DNA of 64,000 nt. It comes from Dactylorhiza incarnata (lineage: Eukaryota > Streptophyta > Magnoliopsida > Asparagales > Orchidaceae). The DNA lies in assembly GCA_033032865.1 (NCBI GenBank), contig JAWHQI010000065.1, positions 5,704,001-5,768,000 of the forward strand. The letters are read 5' to 3'. Both the position numbers and the translations under genes were made by a program. Under the pieces are notes generated by a model that was not told the origin of the DNA, searched no databases, and was given only the letters and a program-made list of their open reading frames with translations. Position 1 is the first letter of the stretch, and each line of letters opens with the position of its first letter. Below, piece after piece: positions 56,550 to 64,000 of this stretch.

Positions 56550-57899
56550 TTATTGTGCAGCTTCTCTTGCTATAATCAGTACATCTGATGTCTGCTCTTC
56601 AGTATGTAGCTCTGGTACTACTTCATTTCCAATGGTCTTGAGCAGTGCAAGACAATCAGTTTTTGAGGTAGGGAGAGACTTGTGAGAGAGAGATTTATGA
56701 CTGGAGAGCTGTTCTTCATCTAACTTCTCCCCCTTCTTGACCTTCTTGGCCAAGGAGGTTAAGAAAGACCTGGTGACCTTAGAGGAAGAGAGAGAGCTCT
56801 TCAGACTTTGCACAGAGGCACTGACCCCATCTATTTGGGTGTGCATGTGTAGGATGGAGGAATGAATCTGGGAGCAGTGCTCATCCAGCATTGCTTGGAA
56901 TCTTTGAGCTGTGGATTGGATGCTCTGAGTGATGAGGCTTTCAGTGGATGGAGATGGTTCACAATGTGGTGGTGGAGGAGGAGATAATGGTGGAGGTGAG
57001 TGTGATGAAGGTGGAGAGGGGACTGTATCAAGTTGATGAGGTGTATTTGATGGAGGAGGTGGAGCAATAGAAGAGGGTTGAGCAGGTGACTGATTTGGTA
57101 TTTGGGAAGGTGTGGATGATGGTGGTACAGAAGAGATGTTTGTATGAGCAGGAGGATGAGGTGAAGATGGATGAGCAGGAGATTTGGGAGGAGAGGGAGT
57201 CCTTTCAGGAATGGCACCAGGCTTGGGAATTTGCCTGGTCCATTTAGAGAAGAGGGCTATTGACATCCTTTTTCCTGGAGGAATAGGGATTCCTTTTGAC
57301 CTACATAGGTCAGGGAAGGAGTGGAAGAGTACTTGACTCATAATTCTCATATAGGCATTCTCTTTGTGAGAGTATTTAAAGCCTATCATTTTCAGCAGGC
57401 AGCTTGCCCAGTCTACCTTCTTCTTCAGCACAAGGGACCCCATGATGTTCAGTTGCTGCTTGGGCACTGCATCATGAGCAGAGATCTTACATAGTGATAT
57501 TTTCCCTACTATGTCTGCCAACAGTCTATACTCCTCAGAGAAGTCTATTTTCTTCAGGTGGATTGGTCTATCTTTGGAGAACTTCATGGTGATTAACAAA
57601 TTCTTTATTTCTTCAGGGGTAAATTCCATAGGTTCATCACCTGATGGAAGATCAAAGGTGGTCCTAATGTGTTCTGCAGAGATTGAGACAGGTGTCTCAT
57701 GGATTATTCCTTGGATTTCTCCTTGTTCAGATATCTGACCATGAGTCATGAGCTCTGTGAGTTCTGTCTCCAGGAGCTTGCATCTTGTGGAGATGAGCTT
57801 GCCTAATCCAGCTTCAGTAAACAGAGTTATGATGCTTTTGTAATTTTCTGCGGAAGATTCGAGGTCAATGTCAAAGCCTGAGTTGGTCTTAGGAGCCAT
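56550..57899 (-). CDS. TR-GAG aORF copy A (449 residues, intact)
   Basis: Open from ATG 57899 to TAA 56550. The N-terminal half (about 1-220) is a helical domain (LISTRCKLLETELTELMTHG, LLADIVGKI, VPKQQLNIMGSLVLKKKVDW, MRIMSQVLFHSFPDLCRSKG). It resembles the putative plant transposon proteins found in many retroelement extra ORFs. The middle (about 235-330) is Pro/Ser-rich, and the C-terminus carries a Lys-rich segment. No catalytic motif or membrane segment is seen. It lies 3' of gag in sense orientation, where some SIRE-like Copia elements carry an env-like or extra ORF. Function unknown. The LPSG site has no intron. A degraded continuation follows the stop to about 56330. Confidence 0.75.
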   Translation of the reverse strand: MAPKTNSGFDIDLESSAENYKSIITLFTEAGLGKLISTRCKLLETELTELMTHGQISEQGEIQGIIHETPVSISAEHIRTTFDLPSGDEPMEFTPEEIKNLLITMKFSKDRPIHLKKIDFSEEYRLLADIVGKISLCKISAHDAVPKQQLNIMGSLVLKKKVDWASCLLKMIGFKYSHKENAYMRIMSQVLFHSFPDLCRSKGIPIPPGKRMSIALFSKWTRQIPKPGAIPERTPSPPKSPAHPSSPHPPAHTNISSVPPSSTPSQIPNQSPAQPSSIAPPPPSNTPHQLDTVPSPPSSHSPPPLSPPPPPHCEPSPSTESLITQSIQSTAQRFQAMLDEHCSQIHSSILHMHTQIDGVSASVQSLKSSLSSSKVTRSFLTSLAKKVKKGEKLDEEQLSSHKSLSHKSLPTSKTDCLALLKTIGNEVVPELHTEEQTSDVLIIAREAAQ

Positions 57900-58104
57900 T
57901 TTAGGTCAGTGACAGAGAGGAAGAAATGGTTGGACTGAGGAGCAAGAAGGATGGAAGATGCAGAGGTCGTGAAGGTTTCTATCTGAAGAGTCTATTTAAG
58001 TCAGGTGAAACGTCAAAACGAGGCACAATTCGAGGCTTATTCGGTACAACAGTGGATGTGACCGAAAATATTTTAGTATTGCCGCTCGTTTTCATGAAGT
58101 CGAC
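57900..58104 (-). other. aORF A leader, cut by Gypsy insertion
   Basis: Matches the leader of copies B and C up to catgaagtcgac, where the Gypsy LTR begins. tcgac (58100-58104) would be the left target duplication. The right flank is outside the window. Confidence 0.7.
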
Positions 58105-59070
58105 TGTTGAAACCGATTTCTCGGTCTCTTGTGGAGCTCGGGGCCCTCACCGAAATGAGGGGCAGCTAGCCCTTACCGGTCCCGAGGGAGAGATAAGGCC
58201 GACGATGTGAGCAAAGAACAAAGACCCTAGTCTCAGCGAGGAGGTTCCTCCACTAACCCGGAAGATCGTTGAGCGCTTCCCCTCCCAAGCCAAAGCTAAG
58301 ACTCGGGCACCTTGGAGAGCTAGAGAGCCCAAACCAAAGCGACCTAGAGAGAGAAGAGCTCAAAGATAATGAACCGGTCCTCTTCCAAGGTGCCCTTTGA
58401 GGTCTATTTATAGATTTTAGTTTGGTGGTCTGTCGATAACCAAATCCCGCTGTCCATTCTCACTACCCGCACACCGGATTGGTCTGTCAACAGCCAAACT
58501 CCGCTGTTTGGAGAGGCTAAACGCAGACCACCAGGGGCTCCTTGGTAAAAATCCCTTCCTGGGCTTTTACGGGGCGAGCCAGCCCGCTTCGCGACCTCCC
58601 TCGCGAGTGGAGCTCGCGAGCCTCGGGGTCGGCGAACCCCAGAGGTACTATCAGCACTCACTCTAGGCGGGCTCGCCTAGCGGACTCCTTCCTCGGACGG
58701 TTGGGCTCGCTGATAGCGACCTGGCCAAGCCAACTGCCCTCGCGATCGGAGCTCGCGAACCCCTGGGTCGGCGAACCCCAGGATGGCTATCCGCACCCCA
58801 AAATGGCTAACTGTACCCCAAGAGTGGCTAACTGCACCCCAAGGTTCCGGGCTCGCCTGGCGAGCTCCCTTCTCAGCTGGTCGGGCTCGCATGTACTGCC
58901 CTCGCCGAGCTTCAAAAGAGCCGGTTACCCTCCCTTCGCTGGGCTCGCTCGCCTGCGCAGTCTCTTGCTCTTCCTTGGCCTGCCTCGCCGGAGATCAGGG
59001 TTCGCCCCTCTTGGCTCGCCTCCTTGAGCGCGAGCTTTGGTTGCTTCCTGGCGAATATCGGGGTTGTACA
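58105..59070 (-). repeat. 3' LTR of a minus-strand Gypsy (Tat-like) element
   Basis: Plus-strand ends are TGTTGAAACC and GTTGTACA. On the minus strand the LTR starts TGTACAACCCC after a purine-rich aagagcggggattg, has a TATA box at 58404-58412, and ends GGTTTCAACA next to the interrupted TR-GAG sequence. The sequence is saturated with CTCGC/GCGAG (19 by eye). The left end is firm. The right end rests on the terminal motif and purine tract only. The other LTR is outside the window. Confidence 0.6.
58404..58412 (-). promoter_or_regulatory. TATA box of the Gypsy LTR
   Basis: The minus strand reads TATAAATAG, 300 bp from the LTR's 3' end. It supports minus orientation of the retroelement. Confidence 0.5.
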
Positions 59071-59184
59071 CAATCCCCGCTCTTCGCGAGGACTAATGTC
59101 TTCGCGAAGAATCGTCCAACCCCTGGTATTCGACCGCTCCTGGATGACCTGTCAGGAATCTTTTGTGGGACCCACCATGCAGGC

Positions 59185-59193
59185 TATAAATAT
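59185..59193 (+). promoter_or_regulatory. TATA box of antisense gene 1
   Basis: tataaatat, 65 bp before the ATG at 59258. It lies outside the LTR and is opposite to the LTR promoter. Confidence 0.6.
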
Positions 59194-59257
59194 CATCCCG
59201 AACCCCATGGGTGCGCGTCGCTTCTTTTCCTTCCTTTCCCGTTCTAGCTGCCGGGAG

Positions 59258-60426
59258 ATGCCGATTTCCGAAGAGGCAGAGGCTCGCCTGAGGGCGATGA
59301 GAGCCGGCGGGCTACCTCCCACGACCAGGGTACCCGCCTGGATGAACCGGCAGCCTACCGCCCAGTCGCCAAAAACCAAGAAGGCGAAGGCGGTTCGCCT
59401 CTCTGGGGACGACTCCGTGACGCTGGACTCCTCCCCGGATGATCGCCGTCCCGAGAAGGTATGAGTTGTTCGAATTCACGTCTACAAATTGCTCTTTATC
59501 CATTTTCGCTCGCAGGATACTTTGCCGAGCGAGATTTGTGAGGAACGTGCTGAGGGGTCTCGGAAAAGCCCGCAGGTGGACATGAATCTCGCTGGAAAAG
59601 ACACCACTGGTACGATCTGGATCTCACATGCCGTAATATTTATGTCTAAACATATGATCTCTGTTTACTATTTTCTTGCAGTCCCGCCACTGAAGTCCCC
59701 GATCCGTCCGTCGTCGCGACCTCCATCTCCGCCTCCTCCAGATAAAATCATAGGGAAGCCCGGGTTCCAGCTTCTCACGAGCGAGGAGACGGGTGGCTCC
59801 GCACCACCAAAGATTCTCCCGACCAACAGTGCAGCCTATCCTGCCGGACTGGGCAAATCCCTCTACCCCCATTATGGAAACGTGTTTCAGGGTCGTCCTT
59901 CGGGTTCTCGCCCCCCTCTGGGTAGGTGTTATGACCTCGCCGACAACTTACGTGATCTTTCGCTCACTATCTGACCTTGGGAGATCTCGCAGATACTGCC
60001 GAGAACCCGCACACCGATTCTGAATTGGGCGACGACGAAATGTCCCCCCTTCCTGATCAGGTGGAGGACTTCTTAGGGGATCCGCGAGATCCTGAGATGA
60101 TGAAACAGCGGGCCGCGGAGCTTTTGCGAAAGCATGGGCGAATGCTGATGGACCTCAACATGCAGGCGAGACGGGACAGGGAAGCTGCCGAGGATAGACA
60201 TGCCGTCCTGATGGAGGAATGTGCGAGACTCCGGCAAGCGAGACAGCGCGATCAAGATGAGAGCGCTACGACGCCGGAAGTGCACATAGCGAGGATGAGA
60301 GATTACGCTTTTCTCACGGATCGAGAGGGTCGTTTGGCGGAAGAATACTATAATTCCAGGGTACCGCCGAGGTCCGGGTCGCGGGGTGGCGGCCGGTGGA
60401 AATGGCTCCCCCACGATTCTCGCTAA
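59258..60426 (+). CDS. Antisense extra gene 1 of the Gypsy element, four exons
   Basis: Exons 59258-59458, 59516-59609, 59682-59921 and 59993-60426. All introns (57, 72 and 71 bp) are GT-AG, and the splice restores one frame of 322 residues ending at TAA. The start is MPISEEAEARLRAMRAGGLP. The middle is Pro/Ser-rich (RPSSRPPSPPPPDK). The C-terminal third is charged and coiled-coil-like (MMKQRAAELLRKHGRMLMDL, AAEDRHAVLMEECARLRQAR). No known domain recognised. It lies antisense to the retroelement between the LTR and the rest of the element, as do antisense extra ORFs described in Tat-lineage Gypsy elements. The frame is intact, so it may be functional. Confidence 0.7.
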
Positions 60427-60755
60427 CTGTTTTGTTGTGGAATCATTATTAACGGGTGTGGCTTTTTTAGACAATCTCGCCATGGCTCGCAACTCGCATA
60501 CTTGCCATTCATATGTTGGCTTTATTTCTACTGGCAATCCCGCTTTTTATTATTTCTCGCGGGACGCTAGCAAGTCTTTGTTTTCGTATCATATTGTTCG
60601 CGTGCGGACCTTCTGTTCTCGCCAAATATATCTCTCGAAAGTGTTGTTTATACTGACCCCGCAGGTTTTTCCCGCTTGCGGACATGATGTGATGTTTTTT
60701 GTTGATACGCGCGCTCGCTGACGCTTGGACTTCTTCCCGCCTTTTTTATTTTGGC

Positions 60756-60764
60756 TATAAATAA
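60756..60764 (+). promoter_or_regulatory. TATA box of antisense gene 2
   Basis: tataaataa, 122 bp before the ATG at 60878, followed by a CT-rich leader (ctcttcttcttctgttgcag). The 60427-60877 spacer has eight CTCGC words in 451 bp. Confidence 0.6.
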
Positions 60765-60877
60765 GCGGTCTTTATCGGGCCAACCACCGCATTTATTCTC
60801 GATCCTCTTCTTCTTCTGTTGCAGAGCTCTCGCTGTTTCTCGTTCTCGCCTTCTTCTACTTCGCGCAGGTTTACTAA

Positions 60878-62828
60878 ATGGGTGGTGATGCGGAATCGGA
60901 GGGCCGGCGAAGGGTTGCGAAGGCCTTCGCCGAGCATGGCTTTTTTAATTGTAACTTAACCGATGAGGAGTACTTCAGCACAGTTGCTGATTACGTCACC
61001 CCCCCATTCGAGGCACGCCGCCCTAGCGAGGACGACGTGATCAACGATCCGTTGGTGGACGAGTTGGCCATCCCCATCGCTCACTTCGCGGTTGGCTTGC
61101 GCCTTCCATTGTGGCCGGAGGTTCGCCAGGTAACCACAGTTCTCGCTTACTTCCCATTTATTTTGTCATTCGAGTCTCGCTTACCGCGTGGATTAATCCC
61201 GTTCTCGCTGCCCGTTAGGTGCTCAAGCATTACGGCGTGGTTCCCGGCCAGCTCACACCCAACGCCATGGCGGTGGTCACTGCTTTCGCTTGCTACCTCC
61301 GCGAGGAGCGAATCGAGTTCAGCCTCCCCGTCTTCAGAAAAGTATTCTCCTTCCGCGCCTACAAGGATGGGACAGCCTATTTCGTGGGTACAGGCCCGAA
61401 AGTGGTTGAGACCGTCAACAAGGCCCACTTCTGGGCCCAAAAGTTCATCATCGTCAGGGGGAACTTTGGCAACATTCCCTTCTCGCCGATCCAACATGGC
61501 GAGACCACCTATCGGCCCACCGTCCTCGGCGGCCATGAAGCCCTCCTCCATCAGTTCCTCAATAAGAAGAACTTCGAGGTCGTCTACCTCCGCCGCAACC
61601 TGGACTCGTTGCTTCCGGTCCTCGCCGGAGAAGGTAAAGATCCCTGCCTAACATTTTGTCTCAATTCGCTAGCCTGTCATACTCATCCGCATCTGTTTAT
61701 AGGCGAGCGAGATCTTCCCCTCCATCCCCCTTACGCGAGCAACCGCAAGTCCGATGCGACCATGTCTCTCGCTACCATGGGGGCGGAAGCCTGCCGAGGC
61801 GATGTTGCCCCCACCGAGCCCTCCTCTCGCAAGAGACAGGGAGGTTCCGGCGGTCATGGTGCCCCCACAAAGTCTCCGCCAAAAAAGAGAAGCAAGAAAA
61901 GCGCGGCCTCGCTCGCTCCGTCAAAAAGCAAGGAGCCTCGCGAGGCTTCCTTCGACGAGTTTGACCTCACCGGTCTCTTGGCGGGCGAGGACGAAGAGCC
62001 TGGCCAGGAGGTGGTCAGGACCTTGGTCCCGCCCATCCCGGTGAATCATTACAACTTCGGGCTCGGCCAGAGGCGTCGGGACGAGACTGGCGAGCCCCTC
62101 GTCACCTGGAAGCCGGAGACCAACAGGGTGGACATCTCTTCTATCCTCCCCTCCTGGGTGGAGAAGGAGACCGTCAGTGGCCACGCCTTCGACTTCTCGT
62201 TCGCACTCTATGGTCGCGAAGATGCGGGATCTTACAAGGATGAGACCGCGAGGACCCTCGCTTATGAGAGCGCGAGGTCCCAACTGCGTTCTTCTGAGCT
62301 CGCCCATATGACGGGGAGGCATTGCTTACAACTCGAGCTTCAGAATGTGGAGCTTGCAAGGGCCTACCAGGGAATTCTTGCCGAGAATACGCAGCTGAAG
62401 GAGAAGTTGCTCGCCGCGGAGGGTAGGGTGGTGAGTCATCTACAGTCCCCACTTCCTTTTTCCCCTAGCCCTTTCATCTCTCTAACTGGACTTGCTCGCA
62501 GGATGTCGAGGTCGCCGGGAGGGCCAGCGCTCGCATCAAGGATTTGGAGAGCGAGGTGGCCGGGTTGAAGACCCTAAACAGCGACCTTACCCGCGCCGTT
62601 GTTCCCCCCTCGCCTCGCCGTTTGAAAGAAGACCGGCGAGCGCGAGACGAAGAAATCCGTGTGGGATCGATAGAGTCGGCTCGCTACATTTTCTCGGTGG
62701 CGAAGGCAATCGGCCTTTTGGCGGATGATGCGGCCGACATGACTCTAGAAGACATCGTCCCGGAGCTCTTCCTCCCTCTTCCGCCAGTGAAGGATAGTGA
62801 CGAAGAAGGATCCGCAGACGATTCCTGA
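60878..62828 (+). CDS. Antisense extra gene 2: putative gypsy-type transposon (Transposase_28-like) protein, four exons
   Basis: Exons 60878-61129, 61219-61633, 61703-62430 and 62502-62828. Introns are 89, 69 and 71 bp, GT-AG, and give one frame of 573 residues. The N-terminal domain (about 20-215) has the layout of the plant 'putative gypsy type transposon' family: DEEYFSTVADYV, then IPIAHFAVGLRLPLWPEVRQ spliced to VLKHYGVVPGQLTPNA, then FRKVFSFRAYKDGTAYF. A Lys/Ser-rich nuclear-signal-like stretch follows (PPKKRSKKS), then an acidic segment, then a C-terminal coiled coil (LQLELQNVELARAYQGIL to LESEVAGLKTLNSDL). The second intron is a multiple of three without stops, so its retention would also be readable. 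No catalytic residues known. Confidence 0.78.
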
Positions 62829-63330
62829 ATCTCGCTGCTACATCCCCTTTTTTGTTTGTAATTTTTTATTGGCGAGGTCGCCACAAATTGTAACCGAACT
62901 ATAAAGTGTTGAATGCAAATTTTGCTTTGCTCATCTTGCTCGCCTTTCCTGTCTTGTTATTTTCATGCATTGAATGTCTCGCCCTTGTTTATCTCATCCT
63001 CAGTCTTCGCGGAGGTCATTCTCGCCATGATTGTTTTCGCTCCACGCGTTATCGAATAGATAGATGTAGGGTACTTTGGCTACTCTGGCCTTTCGTTGGT
63101 TGCCTTAGGATTATTACCCGCTTAATCCCACGTAATTTCTCTAGGATTCGCAAGGCATTTTTTCCCCTTGGCGAGGGCTCCCTCCTTACCTAGTGCCGGC
63201 GACCTTTTTGCCGAGGACCAGACGCATGATATGGATCCTCGCCAATCATATAGTATTGTACGCGACCTTTTTTAGTCGAGCGAGCCGGCCCAACGAGCGA
63301 GAAGGAGTTGGCCATTGCAAAGACCTGTCC
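62829..63330 (+). other. 3' flank of antisense gene 2
   Basis: Non-coding, with ataaag and aattgt words soon after the stop (about 62885-62905) that could serve polyadenylation. Rich in CTCGC/GGCGAG words. No ORF of note. Confidence 0.5.
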
Positions 63331-64000
63331 TTGCCAGCCTCTCCAGAGATCAACCAGAACCCCCCGTCTAGGTGAGAGCCCGGGAGCGGAATCGATCTGG
63401 GGCAATCCAGCACCAATATTTCCAACCTTGCCAGCTTCTCCAGAGATCAACCAGAACCCCCCGTCTAGGTGAGAGCCCGGGAGCGGAATCGATCTGGGGT
63501 AATCCAGCATCAATATCTCCAACCTTGCCAGCCTCTCCAGAGATCAACCAGAACCCCCCGTCTAGGTGAGAGCCCGGGAGCAGAATCGATCTGGGGCAAT
63601 CCAGCATCAATATTTCCAACCTTGCCAGCCTCTCCAGAGATCAACCAGAACCCCCCGTCTAGGTGAGAGCCTGGGAGCGGAATCGATCTGGGGCAATCCA
63701 GCACCAATATTTCCAACCTTGCCAGCTTCTCCAGAGATCAACCAGAACCCCCCGTCTAGGTGAGAGCCCGGGAGCGGAATCGATCTGGGGTAATCCAGCA
63801 TCAATATCTCCAACCTTGCCAGCCTCTCCAGAGATCAACCAGAACCCCCCGTCTAGGTGAGAGCCCGGGAGCGGAATCGATCTGGGGCAATCCAGCACCA
63901 ATATTTCCAACCTTGCCAGCCTCTCCAGAGATCAACCAGAACCCCCCGTCTAGGTGAGAGCCCGGGAGCGGAATCGATCTGGGGTAATCCAGCATCAATA
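63331..64000. repeat. 97-bp tandem repeat, about seven units, running off the window
   Basis: agatcaaccagaac recurs every 97 bp at about 63346, 63443, 63540, 63637, 63734, 63831 and 63928. Units differ at fixed sites (gcaatccagcacc or gtaatccagcatc; atttcc or atctcc; cttctcc or cctctcc). Short frames on both strands are by-products of the repeat. Tandem repeats near the 3' end are typical of Tat/Ogre-type Gypsy elements. Confidence 0.95.

Larger units (their letters stand above)
45916..58104 (-). mobile_element. TR-GAG cluster: mosaic of at least three pol-less Copia elements with gag and aORF
   Basis: In minus-strand order: aORF A (57899-56550), LTR 1 (56120-54754), primer-binding site, gag (54655-52320), aORF B (51875-51232), LTR 2' (51233-50146), gag 3' fragment (50145-49636), aORF C (49161-47432), LTR 3 (47254-45916). 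LTR 3 has the polypurine tract on one side and no primer site on the other, so it is the terminal 3' LTR. No protease, integrase, RT or RNase H is found in any copy. The right edge is cut by a Gypsy LTR at 58105. Confidence 0.85.

Noticed and set aside
56550..57899. aORF as a retroviral-type envelope gene
   Set aside because: No signal peptide, membrane helix or cleavage site is seen. The protein resembles plant transposon-associated proteins instead.
58105..59070. Reading the Gypsy LTR as a plus-strand 5' LTR feeding the genes at 59258 and 60878
   Set aside because: No primer-binding site follows on the plus strand, and the TATA box and polypurine-like tract fit minus orientation. Not fully excluded without the second LTR.
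63190..63998. Stack of near-identical 60-83-codon frames on both strands
   Set aside because: Produced by the 97-bp tandem repeat, which shifts frame each unit; not genes.
63331..64000. Regular repeats as a CRISPR array
   Set aside because: Units are contiguous 97-bp copies without unique spacers, in a plant genome.

Overview
This is nuclear DNA from a flowering plant. It holds spliced genes with GT-AG introns, plant-type Copia, Gypsy, hAT and Helitron elements, and one recognisable host gene. I cannot place the species. No rRNA, tRNA or CRISPR is visible. Apart from four host exons, almost everything is transposable-element DNA, much of it nested.

Positions 1-19,600: the 3' three quarters of a metal tolerance protein (Mn-type cation diffusion facilitator, MTP8-11 group) on the + strand. 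The exons are 25-270, 15899-15979, 16366-16596 and 18500-18847, open in one frame (301 residues) and ending in TGA. The 15.6-kb first intron holds a Copia element (Copia-A, 2635-13687, target duplication gtacc). Copia-A was itself hit by a 5.57-kb solo Gypsy-type LTR (3842-9409, target duplication gtatg). Two small Helitrons (14182-14585, 14795-15014) follow.

Positions 19,600-36,470: a 1-kb duplicated sequence, one copy of which was split by a composite Copia element (Copia-2, 20193-29842, target duplication ataat) with the layout LTR-internal-LTR'-internal'-LTR. Then come a decayed Athila-like LTR with primer-binding site, a 1003-bp non-autonomous hAT element with a perfect 8-bp duplication, and a broken unknown ORF.

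Positions 36,472-58,104 (- strand): two pol-less Copia families. Element C (36472-43855) has two LTRs and a decayed gag. The second family, called TR-GAG here, is a mosaic of at least three copies (45916-58104). It carries gag with zinc knuckles and an extra ORF (aORF), but no protease, integrase or reverse transcriptase. One aORF copy keeps a 96-bp intron that the other two lack.

Positions 58,105-64,000: the 3' end of a minus-strand Gypsy element. It has an LTR at 58105-59070, then two spliced genes in antisense to the element (59258-60426 and 60878-62828, six introns in all, each with its own TATA box), then a 97-bp tandem repeat running off the window.

The main cross-cutting observation is that each mobile family is saturated with its own short motif: TAGCG in Copia-A and element C, GCGGTCT in Copia-2, GGACCGG in the hAT element, a TCGA dyad in TR-GAG, and CTCGC in the Gypsy element. 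The two families with the strongest non-coding arrays also carry extra ORFs. This resembles the motif-recognising anti-silencing systems known from Arabidopsis VANDAL transposons, but the link is inference.
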